Shown here piece after piece: positions 46,250-55,222 of a stretch of 64,000 nt of DNA. Under the pieces are notes generated by a model. The model searched no databases, was not told the origin of the DNA, and saw only the letters and a list, made by a program, of their open reading frames with translations. A program made the position numbers and the translations under genes. This stretch comes from an uncultured Halieaceae bacterium (lineage in GTDB: Bacteria > Pseudomonadota > Gammaproteobacteria > Pseudomonadales > Halieaceae), in assembly GCA_938074045.1 (NCBI GenBank), contig CALJGI010000002.1:124001-188000 (forward strand). The letters run 5' to 3'. The stretch's first letter is position 1, and every line of letters starts with the position of its first letter.

Positions 46250-47116
46250 ATGTCGCGCAATCTTCCCATGGATATTCTGCGTAGTTTTCTCACTGTTGCC
46301 GATCTAGGTGGAGTCACACAGGCAGCCGATGCGCTGGGTCGCTCGCAACCGGCGATCAGCCTGCAAATCAGGAAACTGGAGCAGCAACTCGACACCAGTC
46401 TGTTCGACCGTCGCGGTCAACGTCTGAGACTATCGGATAACGGCCGTCGGCTGCGGCCAGTAGCTCAGCAAATCATCGCCCTGAATGATCAGGTGTTTCA
46501 CGACTTTGTACAGCCGGACATCAGCGGGCTTATTAGATTTGGGATACCCAGCGAGTTTGCCACAGCATTACTACCCAGAATTCTCGGCAGATTCAGCCAA
46601 GCCTACCCTCAGGTGACCCTTGAGATAACATCAGACCTCAGCCGCAATCTGCTACAAAATGAGCGGGAGCGGTTTGATCTGGTGCTGGCACTAAAAGAAA
46701 CCAATGCCAAAATGACGCCGGATCTGGTGCGTGAAGATGATTTGGTATGGGTGGCAAACAGCTCGGGACTAAGCCCAGATGCCAGTGTCATCCCACTGAT
46801 TGTCGCCCCGGCTCCCTGTGTCTACCGATCACGAGCAATCCATGCCTTGCAGTCAGCGGGCAGAGAGCATCGTGTCGTCTACACCAACCCGGACCTTACC
46901 GGCATCAACGCAGCACTAAAAGAAGGCCTGGGGGTGACGGTGCTGGCGCGATCAACAGTACCCGCCGGTCTGCGCATACTGAGCGCAGCTGATGATCTTC
47001 CGGACCTGGGTCGAATTGCGATTCACCTGCTCTACAACGATCACCACCCCGTGGAGGCGGTCAGTCGACTGGTGGACTTTGTTCGAGCAGGACTGGAGCA
47101 GTCCTGGTCGCCATAA
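46250..47116 (+). CDS. LysR-family transcriptional regulator divergent from the glycine cleavage genes
   Basis: A 288-residue LysR regulator. The N-terminal winged helix is typical (MDILRSFLTVADLGGVTQAA, GRSQPAISLQIRKLEQQL) and a periplasmic-binding-protein-like effector domain follows (LIRFGIPSEFATALLP). GGAG lies 5 nt upstream of ATG 46250. The gene is transcribed away from gcvT, the classic position of a LysR activator or repressor. GcvA of E. coli also belongs to this family, but GcvA is not usually adjacent to gcvTP and I see no evidence for orthology, so glycine-pathway control is only a positional inference. Confidence 0.9.
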   Translation: MSRNLPMDILRSFLTVADLGGVTQAADALGRSQPAISLQIRKLEQQLDTSLFDRRGQRLRLSDNGRRLRPVAQQIIALNDQVFHDFVQPDISGLIRFGIPSEFATALLPRILGRFSQAYPQVTLEITSDLSRNLLQNERERFDLVLALKETNAKMTPDLVREDDLVWVANSSGLSPDASVIPLIVAPAPCVYRSRAIHALQSAGREHRVVYTNPDLTGINAALKEGLGVTVLARSTVPAGLRILSAADDLPDLGRIAIHLLYNDHHPVEAVSRLVDFVRAGLEQSWSP

Positions 47117-47125
47117 ACGACGCGA

Positions 47126-48367
47126 TCATGGCGCCGGGTTGACACCACCAGATTTTCGATCAAGTTCAGTCAGCAAACCCTGTACCTGCAACAGGAAGAT
47201 AGTCATGCTTTCATCTGCCAACAGTTCCTCATTAATCAGCATTCTTAAGGCGTGGTCTTCAATCCAGCGCACCTCGCTGCGCAACTCAGATACCGGAGCG
47301 CCCTCCTCCAAGCGACTCCTGATCTCCAGAAGCTGGGCATAAAAAACGTCGATGCGGTTTTTCTTAACCCGTCGTCGAGACCGGTATAACGCAATACCCA
47401 GAGAGACAATCAACACCACGCCATACATGGCAACATTGATGACATCAGCATAACGCTCAAGAAAATCTGGTTCGTCGCGATTAAAATAGCGCCATGCTCC
47501 GGGGTGCAGGGGCAAATTGTAATCATCCGGATCCGGCTCACGTCCCAGATACTCGAAAAAAATTGGGTTCAGACTGGAAAAATAAGCTTTGTTTTCTACC
47601 AGAGACTGCATCATCAAATAGATGAGGGGGGCGGGGACCTGAGTGCTTGATACCAGAATTTTATCAACTCCCAGAGTCGCCACCGGCTGTGTGTATTCAG
47701 GACCGTAGAAGCTCTCGGGAATAAGCACGGTATACATTCTGGGCAGTGTGTAGCGAATCAGTTCCAGTGAATTGCCCGGCCCGAGTTCTGTCGAATCCGC
47801 CAGGCTGAATAGCCGCCACTCATCCAAGAGCGCATCAAACTGGTTGGGAATCAGCGGTGCCATCAAAAACATTACGTCTACAGCATCTGAACGCTGATGG
47901 GTAATCTCAAACTTGAATCCCCTGAAGGCCTTCAGTTTCTGCAGCGAGTCCAGGACTTGACCAGCGGCGGAGTCTGGAGAGGACACATACACCAGGCGAC
48001 CATCCAACAGTTCCAGCAAATTGGCTGCCCGTACGCTCTTCCTCGTAAACACATGAAGAACATCCTGATAGACAGGCATTAGCACACTCACGCCGTCGGT
48101 GTAGGGCACACTATTGGAAATGAAGGCGAGATCGATATCACCGTCGATCAGGAGCTGTAACTTGTCATCCTCCGGCGCAACCAGAATGCCATCAACATCC
48201 AGTCCGATTCTTTCTTTCAAGCCATCACCTGAAATGGCGGCATTCGCAAGCGGGCTCTGCGAGTCAATCCCCATCTTCAGTGAACCTATTTCAATATCAC
48301 AACCGACCAACATGCCGACAAGTATCAAAAGATGAAACAAAACCGCGGGTTTACGCATGATTGTCAT
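47126..48367 (-). CDS. TAXI-family solute-binding lipoprotein with C-terminal membrane helix
   Basis: A 413-residue protein. A lipobox (MLVGC, about residues 19-23) marks an N-terminal lipoprotein, and the residue after the cysteine is aspartate, the Lol-avoidance signal that keeps lipoproteins in the inner membrane. The body resembles the TAXI (TRAP-associated extracytoplasmic immunogenic) binding protein fold (SPLANAAISGDGL, DIDLAFISNSVPYTDG, LDGRLVYVSSPDSAAG). A helix near residue 320 (VINVAMYGVVLIVSLGIALY) and a charged cytoplasmic tail follow. No TRAP membrane subunits are beside it. So it may be a membrane-anchored receptor rather than a transport subunit. Convergent with the LysR gene. 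Confidence 0.78.
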   Translation of the reverse strand: MTIMRKPAVLFHLLILVGMLVGCDIEIGSLKMGIDSQSPLANAAISGDGLKERIGLDVDGILVAPEDDKLQLLIDGDIDLAFISNSVPYTDGVSVLMPVYQDVLHVFTRKSVRAANLLELLDGRLVYVSSPDSAAGQVLDSLQKLKAFRGFKFEITHQRSDAVDVMFLMAPLIPNQFDALLDEWRLFSLADSTELGPGNSLELIRYTLPRMYTVLIPESFYGPEYTQPVATLGVDKILVSSTQVPAPLIYLMMQSLVENKAYFSSLNPIFFEYLGREPDPDDYNLPLHPGAWRYFNRDEPDFLERYADVINVAMYGVVLIVSLGIALYRSRRRVKKNRIDVFYAQLLEIRSRLEEGAPVSELRSEVRWIEDHALRMLINEELLADESMTIFLLQVQGLLTELDRKSGGVNPAP

Positions 48368-48708
48368 GTGTGTTGAAGTTCATTAACGCCAAGCATAACG
48401 CGGCCACGGAAATTACAAAACCGCGGAAAACGCTACCCACCCTGGCGGACATGGAATCCGCCGCGATATGAGGCAATCACGGACAAAGTGTCGCCTTCGC
48501 CGCACAGCGTTGCGGTATCAATTCAACTACCATAATGCCAGTGGGTAATAGCCCGGACAAAAATCGGGCAATGACTGCATTCGGAGCTGATTTGGTGGAG
48601 AACGGCAATGATTGCAATGGTGCACTGGAATTCGCGCGGCACATCTTTAGGGGTTATTCTCTCAGGCGGAAACCTGGATCGAGAATTATACCAACGCGCA
48701 CTGTCGCT
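48368..48708. other. Intergenic stretch with no recognised gene
   Basis: About 340 nt between the TAXI-type lipoprotein start and the PyrD-PyrK stop. A short symmetrical element, GGCGGA (48444-48449) and TCCGCC (48457-48462), can form a 6-bp hairpin. An open plus-strand frame at 48535 runs into the end of the pyrD fusion gene on the other strand and has no family features, so I do not call a gene. Upstream promoter elements for the lipoprotein gene presumably lie here. Confidence 0.5.
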
Positions 48709-50340
48709 TCAGGACGTGACCTGACCTCCACTCAGAAAGGGACCATCGACACAGATCCTGCGACCGTCCGGCGCATTGCAGGCACCGCAAATTCCTACAC
48801 CACATTTGGTCCAGTAATCGACGGAGCTGAAAATTTGGGTTTCTAAACAATAGGCCTGCTGAACTTCTATGGCTGCTTTCACCATGGGTTCCGGGCCACA
48901 GTTGTAAAATACCAGCTCCGATAATGCTTCGGTAGATAATGAATCGAGATAATCCCGCAGGGCCTCTGTTACGCGGCCATGGTAACCCGCACTCCCGTCA
49001 TCGGTTGAGATATGCAGATCGGCGACGTCCGCACAGGCTGCTGTGTGATACAGGCGGTCAGCGCTACGCGCTCCGACGAACAATGTGGCGTTGCCATGAT
49101 CGCGAGCGATCTGAAAAACTGCGGCCAGGCCGGTGCCTCCGGCCACCGCGACCAATGGCGCGCCGGGGGGCGGACTAACAGCCTGCCCATGGGGGCCACG
49201 CACATAGGCCTCGGTACCGGGAGCCAAATCCATCAATGCATGGGTGAATTCGCCTACATCTATCACAACCAGTGAAAAGGGGTCGTCGGTTAAGGCCGAA
49301 AATGGTTTTTCTCCCAGACCTGGAATCCACAGGAAAATAAATTCACCCGCCTCAACGCTCACTTTTCGATCAAATGTCAGCACCGCAATGTCATCACATA
49401 CACGTTCCACCTGCTGCAGCACCACGGGGCTGAATCTCATATCCACATCGTAGCGAACCAGGTTCTCGGCCCGGTTGCTGGATTCCTGAATATCCCGCGA
49501 GAGCACTGAGAAATACTTTGCAATTTCTGCTGTTGTCATCCCCACCAGTGCAGAACCGATACCGGTTATTGCGGCGCCGGCCCGGGTGAATTCACGTACG
49601 TCGTCAGCGCTGCTCAGACCACCACAGGCAATCACCGGCACGTCCACCGCGGCGGCGATCTCTCGTACGCACTTAAGCGCAATTGGGAGCACGCCCTTAC
49701 CCGACATTCCCCCCAGATCATTGGTCAGCACGGGATGTCCATGTGCGTTGTGCGCACCCGGGCCAAGGGTATTGATGGCACACAGCGCATCTGCTCCTCC
49801 AGCCACCGCGGCCTGGGCGATTTCCACCAGATTAGGTACATTCGGAGTAAGTTTGGGTATGACGGGAACATCAACCGCTGCCTTCACTGCAGCTGTGATT
49901 TCTCGGACGAGTTCGGGGTCCTGGCCCATGGCCATGCCATAACCGCTGGCATGGGGGCATGACAGATTCAACTCTATCCCATCACCGTAAGGTGCCAGTG
50001 CACTGGCTACATCGACGTACTCCTGCACTGACCCACCAAAAACTGATATCAGGAGGAAACGGTCCGCCGGGATCTCCAACTGCGACAGGGTCTCCGCCGC
50101 CGCGATGGGACCTGGATTTGTCAGACCAACAGCATTCACAAAGCATCCCGGCGCGTATTGGCTGAGTACGGGTTCGCGATATCCCAGACGTGGTTCGGGG
50201 CCAATACTCTTGGTCGTCAGCACTCCGATTTCGGGAACCTGCTCAAAGAACGCTTGAATTATCGGCGCTGAACAGGTGACGATGCCCGATGGAATAGTGA
50301 AGGGACCAGATAGTGACTTGCCCAGAAAGGCGGTACTCAA
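48709..50340 (-). CDS. Fused dihydroorotate dehydrogenase class 1B catalytic (PyrD) and electron-transfer (PyrK) subunits
   Basis: A 543-residue chain in two parts. The N-terminal 310 residues form a class 1 dihydroorotate dehydrogenase barrel with NLSCPHASGYGM, where C128 is the catalytic cysteine, and GADALCAINTLGPG. The C-terminal part resembles PyrK: an FAD-binding barrel (EKPFSALTDDPFSL), a nucleotide-binding motif (VAGGTGLAAVF) and a [2Fe-2S] cluster motif with cysteines 513, 518, 521 and 530 (KCGVGICGACN). Normally these are separate genes (pyrD and pyrK) in NAD-linked class 1B enzymes, whereas gammaproteobacteria typically use a quinone-linked class 2 enzyme. Dihydroorotate is the likely substrate, but a related pyrimidine-oxidizing role is not excluded. 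It is divergent from msrB. Confidence 0.82.
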   Translation of the reverse strand: MSTAFLGKSLSGPFTIPSGIVTCSAPIIQAFFEQVPEIGVLTTKSIGPEPRLGYREPVLSQYAPGCFVNAVGLTNPGPIAAAETLSQLEIPADRFLLISVFGGSVQEYVDVASALAPYGDGIELNLSCPHASGYGMAMGQDPELVREITAAVKAAVDVPVIPKLTPNVPNLVEIAQAAVAGGADALCAINTLGPGAHNAHGHPVLTNDLGGMSGKGVLPIALKCVREIAAAVDVPVIACGGLSSADDVREFTRAGAAITGIGSALVGMTTAEIAKYFSVLSRDIQESSNRAENLVRYDVDMRFSPVVLQQVERVCDDIAVLTFDRKVSVEAGEFIFLWIPGLGEKPFSALTDDPFSLVVIDVGEFTHALMDLAPGTEAYVRGPHGQAVSPPPGAPLVAVAGGTGLAAVFQIARDHGNATLFVGARSADRLYHTAACADVADLHISTDDGSAGYHGRVTEALRDYLDSLSTEALSELVFYNCGPEPMVKAAIEVQQAYCLETQIFSSVDYWTKCGVGICGACNAPDGRRICVDGPFLSGGQVTS

Positions 50341-50486
50341 TCGAAAATTCCTGTATTGGTTGAGTTGCAGCAGCGTGGCGGTATTCTATAGACAGCAGAA
50401 ACGGAAAGCCATGTCATCGAAACGAACTATTGGCCCCCAATAAGGTCAATGATGCTTGAGAGCAAATTAAAACTGAAGGTTGCTAC

Positions 50487-51020
50487 ATGAAAAGAACAAG
50501 GGTGCGTGGTTTGTTATTGTCAGTGTTGTGTGCATTGGCAATAGGGCAGACGGTAAACGCGGAATCAAATGATCAATCGCCTTTCCAGAAACCATCGGAT
50601 TCTGAGTTGCGAGCCTCACTGAGCAGCATGCAATACAAGGTCACCCAGCACGAGGGGACGGAGCCGCCCTTCAACAACGAATACTGGGACAACAAGACAC
50701 CTGGAATCTATGTTGATATTGTCAGTGGAGAGCCCCTGTTTTCATCGACGGACAAGTATCGCTCCGGCACAGGATGGCCCAGCTTCACCCGTCCAATCAA
50801 CGAGCACAATATCGTTACCAAGTCTGATTTTCGATTATTCTATACACGCACTGAACTACGCAGCCGACTGGCGGATTCGCATCTCGGACACGTTTTCGAC
50901 GACGGTCCACGCCCCACTGGCAAGCGCTACTGCATCAACTCCGCCGCCATGCGCTTCGTACCGGTGGAAGATATGGCGGATAGCGGCTATGAAGAATACC
51001 TGACGCTGTTTGAAGACTGA
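50487..51020 (+). CDS. msrB: Periplasmic peptide methionine-R-sulfoxide reductase MsrB, zinc-less type
   Basis: A 177-residue MsrB with a signal peptide ([18 protein letters not shown], cleavage before ES). Family motifs are [27 protein letters not shown] and [11 protein letters not shown], where C149 is the catalytic cysteine. The zinc-binding cysteine pairs of many MsrBs are absent: the first position reads [11 protein letters not shown] and the second [13 protein letters not shown]. It reduces methionine-R-sulfoxide and complements the secreted MsrA at 7830. The FAD oxidoreductase gene begins 15 nt downstream, so co-transcription is possible. Confidence 0.93.
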   Translation: MKRTRVRGLLLSVLCALAIGQTVNAESNDQSPFQKPSDSELRASLSSMQYKVTQHEGTEPPFNNEYWDNKTPGIYVDIVSGEPLFSSTDKYRSGTGWPSFTRPINEHNIVTKSDFRLFYTRTELRSRLADSHLGHVFDDGPRPTGKRYCINSAAMRFVPVEDMADSGYEEYLTLFED

Positions 51021-51035
51021 TTCAGGACAGAACCA

Positions 51036-52412
51036 GTGACTCACGGATATAACAGACTCAGTTATTGGTGGCACGAAGCCGGGCTTGAAGCTGCTCTGGA
51101 ACAGACACCAGAACTACCCGACACCTGTGATATCGCCATCGTCGGAGCCGGTTTCACCGGACTCTGGACGGCTTACTACCTTGCGGTGGAAGACCCTTCA
51201 CTCAACATCGTCGTTCTAGAGGCGGAAACACCCGGTTACGGTGCCAGCGGCCGCAACGGCGGTTGGTGCCTGGGAGAAGTGGCTGGAATTGAGAAACAGT
51301 TGATGAACCCTGCCCATCGTCCTGGCGCTCTGCGGCTGCTGCGAGCTATCCAGCAAACGGTAGACGAAGTCGGGCGCGTATGTGACACAGAAAATATTGA
51401 CTGTCACTTTCAAAAAGGCGGTTCACTGACGGTTGCCACCACCGCATTTCAGGCCGAGCGATGCCAGCATCATCTGCAGGAACAACACCGCTTGGGTCTC
51501 GATGAAGACGACATTCGCTGGCTGGACCCACAGGAATCACGGAGCCGCATCGATACAACCACCAATCACGGCGCTCTGTTTATGCCACACTGCGCGGCGC
51601 TCCACCCACTGCGTCTGGTACACGGACTGGTTCGATGCCTGCGTGATAGAGGCGTCAGGATTGTAGAGTGCACTCCCGCAACAGCCATTGAACCTGGCCT
51701 GGTGACCACTGTCAGAGGTGAACTGAAGTGCGCTATTACACTGCGGGCAACAGAGGCATATACAGATTCCATCAGGGGACAGCGGCGCAAGCTGATTCCT
51801 GTTTACTCGCTGATGGTTGCCACGGAACCCCTTGACCTCAAGACCTGGGAAAACCTGGGATTACACAATCGAGAAACAGTGGCCGGAGCACAGCGTACTG
51901 TCACCTATGGTCAGCGCACTCAAGACGACCGATTTGCCTTTGGTGCCAGGGGTGGCTATTTATATGGATCCGGTGTCAAGCGAACATTCGATGCCGGCGA
52001 TCCCGGTCTACTGGAGGTCGCCCGCATTATGCACGATCTATTTCCTCTGTTGCGTGACAAAGCGATAGATTTTGCCTGGGGAGGCATGTTGGGGGTGCAA
52101 CGCAACTGGCAGCCCTCGGTAACCTATGATCCAGAAACACGAATCGGATCAGCTGGTGGCTATGTTGGCGAAGGTGTCGCTGCCAGCAACCTCGCCGGGC
52201 GTACACTCACAGATTTGGTTTTGAAGAAAAACACTGCAGTGAGCGAACTACCATGGATTGGCGCGTCCCCCCGCCGCTGGGAACCGGAGCCCTTACGGTG
52301 GTTGGGATACCGTGTCGCGGAAGTTGCGGAACGGCAGATGGCAAAGTCCGAAATGAAACATGGTCGCCCTTCACGGATGGCAGGTCGCGTTGTGGACTGG
52401 TTTTCGGGCTAG
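51036..52412 (+). CDS. FAD-dependent oxidoreductase, PuuB/DAO family
   Basis: A 458-residue flavoprotein of the D-amino-acid oxidase-like family, nearest to gamma-glutamylputrescine oxidase (PuuB)-type enzymes. The FAD motif is DIAIVGAGFTGLWTAYYL near residue 32, followed by LEAETPGYGASGRNGGW. C-terminal GGYVGEGVAASNLAGRTL closes the FAD site. It oxidises an amine, with the substrate unknown; glycine, polyamine or N-methyl amino acids are all possible. The GTG start at 51036 is 15 nt after the msrB stop. The downstream region carries a decayed beta-hydroxylase-like gene. Confidence 0.87.
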   Translation: MTHGYNRLSYWWHEAGLEAALEQTPELPDTCDIAIVGAGFTGLWTAYYLAVEDPSLNIVVLEAETPGYGASGRNGGWCLGEVAGIEKQLMNPAHRPGALRLLRAIQQTVDEVGRVCDTENIDCHFQKGGSLTVATTAFQAERCQHHLQEQHRLGLDEDDIRWLDPQESRSRIDTTTNHGALFMPHCAALHPLRLVHGLVRCLRDRGVRIVECTPATAIEPGLVTTVRGELKCAITLRATEAYTDSIRGQRRKLIPVYSLMVATEPLDLKTWENLGLHNRETVAGAQRTVTYGQRTQDDRFAFGARGGYLYGSGVKRTFDAGDPGLLEVARIMHDLFPLLRDKAIDFAWGGMLGVQRNWQPSVTYDPETRIGSAGGYVGEGVAASNLAGRTLTDLVLKKNTAVSELPWIGASPRRWEPEPLRWLGYRVAEVAERQMAKSEMKHGRPSRMAGRVVDWFSG

Positions 52413-52469
52413 TTAACAAGGTCGGATGCTTGATCTCGCGCAATTACCGGCACACACAACGAATGATAG

Positions 52470-53081
52470 TGTCTCTGCATACTGCCACACGCCTATCGCA
52501 AACGTAGTTTTCTACGCTTCGACGTACCCATTGACCTGCAATCCCTGGTCAAGGACTACCACTCCCTGCCCGACAGTGCGTGGGCGACTTCCTGCTGGGG
52601 CGATGCACATTGCTCTGTGGGCATGTTGCTTCTCAGAGGTGGCAGCAGCGGTACCGAGCGTGATTTCTACAGCGATACAGTGGTGGACTCCCCGCTGCTT
52701 TCCAGTCTGCCAACCATCTCTTCCCTGCTGGATGAGGATGGACCCTTTGGCGGTGCACAATACGCCTTTCTGTTTCGTACCCAACCGCGGGCAGTATCCC
52801 TGGTCCACCGGGACCTGATCGACAAATGGCAGGATATGGACCGTATTCATGTACCTTTAATCAACAACCCCGGTGCGCACCTGACTTCCGATTGCTTATC
52901 CATTCATTTCGCAGCGGGTCACGCCTGATCCTTCGACAATCACAGCCGACACAATGTGGTAAACGGTGATGTCAAGCGTATACACCTGATTTTTGACATA
53001 CCGATGAATGATCGGCTGGCATCCGGCATCGATCGCTCGACCTTATCAGACGCGCAAGTGGAACGCACGCATGGTAGCTGA
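52470..53081 (+). pseudogene. Aspartyl/asparaginyl beta-hydroxylase-like gene interrupted by TGA
   Basis: A frame runs from 52470 to TGA 52926-52928 and then continues in the same frame to TGA 53079-53081. Joined, the product resembles the aspartyl/asparaginyl beta-hydroxylase (2-oxoglutarate/Fe) family: SLVHRDLIDKWQDMDRIHVPL with the first iron histidine, HLTSDCLSIHFAAGHA, then after the stop SFDNHSRHNVVN with the second histidine, and KRIHLIFDIPM. The TGA falls where relatives have an aromatic residue, typically Trp (GE-x-W-x-x-D-N), so TGG to TGA is the simplest event. No ATG, GTG or TTG is in frame before GTG 52617, so the 5' end is also damaged or incomplete. Otherwise the ligands are intact, which suggests recent loss (or a base-call error). 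Confidence 0.7.
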
Positions 53082-53185
53082 TCTGCGCAATAACTATGCT
53101 ACCAGGGATACAAACAGAGACAGCCAGTAAAAAACTGCATACTAAGGAAAACGTGCCAGCTGGCGCTGGAGACGGTTTTACGAAT

Positions 53186-53350
53186 TTATGACTCGGGGGT
53201 CTGGCGAATAAACGTCCGGGGTGAAAAAGTAATCATGTGCTTTCCCAGGGTACGATCAATCTGGTAGTTGTCGTATTCGCGTACAAAGCGCTCAGCCGCA
53301 GCCGCGGGGCCTGGTCCATATTCTGGCCAGGCGCATGATTTCCAGGGCAT
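53186..53350 (-). CDS. Small hypothetical protein (54 residues), possibly part of a frame-disrupted gene
   Basis: A 54-codon frame from ATG 53350 to TAA 53186-53188: MPWKSCAWPEYGPGPAAAAE at the start, then RFVREYDNYQIDRTLGKHMI and a basic end. The ribosome site is poor. Directly upstream, a frame beginning at 53398 overlaps the pepF stop (ATGA) but ends after 12 codons at an A6 run (TGA 53360-53362), and an ATG at 53363 starts MTAEDALEIMRLA in another frame. Moving in and out of that frame would give one ~75-residue protein, so either the gene carries two compensating frameshifts or one of these short frames is the real gene. I do not recognise a family. Function unknown. Confidence 0.4.
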   Translation of the reverse strand: MPWKSCAWPEYGPGPAAAAERFVREYDNYQIDRTLGKHMITFSPRTFIRQTPES

Positions 53351-53394
53351 CTTCCGCGGTCATTTTTTCTGGCCCTGCTCGGGCGGTTTTTCAC

Positions 53395-55200
53395 TCATAC
53401 GCCATTCCGCAACAGGCGTTCAAATTCGTCAACCTGTGCGCGAGCAATTTCCACGCTGGCCAGCCAGAAGTCCGGCTCTCTCAGGTCGACTCCCAGGTAT
53501 TGCTGCGCCAAATCCTCAGCCGTCATCCGCCCGGTCGCACGCAGCAGCTCGACATAATCGGGGAAAAACTGTTCGCCGCTGGTGCCACGGCGAGCATAAA
53601 CGCCTTTGCTGAAAAGATATCCAAACAGATACGGATAATTGTAAAAACTGACGTCAGCGATACTGAAATGCAGCTTACTGGCCCAAAACATATCATCGGA
53701 GCGAGTCATCGAGTCTGCATACCAGCTGGACCAGGTCTGATCCATTAGGGCACACAGGTCATCGACGCCCAACTCACCGTCCGCACGCCGCTCGTATAAG
53801 GATTTTTCGAACTCATAGCGAACCGGGATGTTGATCATAAAACCCAGAACAGAAGACACCTCTTCCCACAACATCATGCAACGCTCGCGATCGGTTTCAG
53901 CCTGCTCGAGTAAAGCATCGCGGACTACGCTCTCCGCGAAAATCGACGCAGTTTCCGCCAAGGTCATCGGGTAATGGTTCTCTGCAAAGGGAAGGTCACG
54001 CATGACCCAGGAGTGGAAGGCATGACCCAGCTCATGAGCCAGGGTCAGGACATCCGACATACTATCCCCCCAGGTCATGAATACGACAGGTATTCGGTGC
54101 GCGGAGAATCCACTGCAAAAAGCACCAAGCCGTTTACGGGTACCGGGCGCTGCGTCGATCCATTGATTTTTCACCATCATATCGACGAATTCGCCCATTT
54201 CAGGGTGCACACCGTTGAAACATTCCCGAATTAGATCGATGCCCTCTTGGAAACTGTAGCTGCGCGACTGATGACCCTCACCCGCCGGCATGGCAGCAAG
54301 TTGATCCCAGGGCTCGAGCGCATCAGTCCCATAGACCTCAGCCATCAATCGAGCGGCTTTGCGGCCGATCTCAGCCTGATCTCTGGCCACCCCCATCAGA
54401 CAGTCGAGGGTTGCTTGATCAATGCGGCTGTCATGCAGACTGGGATCAAGAAAGTGTACTTCACTGACTGTGGAACGCTTGCGGTTTTCGCTGATCCGCC
54501 AGCCGGACAGCGCATTGAGAATAGCGGCTATCGACTCGCTGTGCGTATCCATAGCCGCCCTGATGGCACGCCAGGCCGGCTCGCGGCGCTCGCTGTCACC
54601 GCCATAGAGAATGCTGGCCGCCTGTGATAGACCCATGGTTTCCACGCGGCCGCCCCCAAATTCCAGATGCACATCCAGACCCCCCGTGACACGATCATAC
54701 AGCCGGCCCCAGGCATTACGTCCATCAACCGTCATCGCAGCCAGTAATTGCTCTTCCGCTACTGATAGCCGGGAATCTCGCAATAATCGACTCCGTCCTA
54801 CCTGGAATGCGAAGCGATTGAGCGGACCCAATTCGTCTTCAGCCGACAGCACCAGGTCCAACTGCTCCTGCGGCATACGAACCAAATGATCGTCAAAAGG
54901 TTCAGAAGCCTCACTTAGCTCAGATAACAGCACGTCGATACGACCTGACAATTTTCGCGCGCTGGAGTCCTCACTATTGACGGCCAACAAACAATCGACG
55001 TATTCGGCCACCGTGAAGGCGGTAACAGTCACCTCTTCGGTTTTACTCAGAGCCCTCTGTAACACAGCGGTCTCAGCAGCCTGGGAATGCCACTCCTCGA
55101 GCTGATTAATACCCTCTTTAACGAGCAGAAGATCGTGCTCAATATGGGGATCATCAATCCCCGAATAGGCAATAGACAAATCCCAGCTGGGTGCTTGCAT
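53395..55200 (-). CDS. pepF: M3-family oligoendopeptidase F
   Basis: A 601-residue zinc endopeptidase of the M3B (PepF) type. The zinc motif is HELGHAFHSW near residue 387 with the third ligand in MTLAETASIFAE. The family's helical cage is recognisable throughout (FWASKLHFSIADVSFYNYPYLFGYLFS near residue 520). It cuts short peptides in the cytoplasm. The length matches the family (about 600). The N-terminus MQAPSWDLSIAY resembles the usual start. It is a single gene on the minus strand, 23 nt after ampE in the transcription direction. Confidence 0.92.
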   Translation of the reverse strand: MQAPSWDLSIAYSGIDDPHIEHDLLLVKEGINQLEEWHSQAAETAVLQRALSKTEEVTVTAFTVAEYVDCLLAVNSEDSSARKLSGRIDVLLSELSEASEPFDDHLVRMPQEQLDLVLSAEDELGPLNRFAFQVGRSRLLRDSRLSVAEEQLLAAMTVDGRNAWGRLYDRVTGGLDVHLEFGGGRVETMGLSQAASILYGGDSERREPAWRAIRAAMDTHSESIAAILNALSGWRISENRKRSTVSEVHFLDPSLHDSRIDQATLDCLMGVARDQAEIGRKAARLMAEVYGTDALEPWDQLAAMPAGEGHQSRSYSFQEGIDLIRECFNGVHPEMGEFVDMMVKNQWIDAAPGTRKRLGAFCSGFSAHRIPVVFMTWGDSMSDVLTLAHELGHAFHSWVMRDLPFAENHYPMTLAETASIFAESVVRDALLEQAETDRERCMMLWEEVSSVLGFMINIPVRYEFEKSLYERRADGELGVDDLCALMDQTWSSWYADSMTRSDDMFWASKLHFSIADVSFYNYPYLFGYLFSKGVYARRGTSGEQFFPDYVELLRATGRMTAEDLAQQYLGVDLREPDFWLASVEIARAQVDEFERLLRNGV

Positions 55201-55222
55201 GTGAGCGTTCCCGTGGTGTTAG

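Noticed and set aside
48535..48846. Plus-strand frame of 103 codons upstream of and into the PyrD-PyrK fusion
   Set aside because: Half of it is antisense to the conserved iron-sulfur end of the fusion gene and the rest has no features; not supported as a gene.
52926..52928. Selenocysteine or alternative genetic code at TGA
   Set aside because: The position is aromatic in the family rather than cysteine-like, no SECIS-like hairpin was obvious, and TGA works as a stop for many other genes here.
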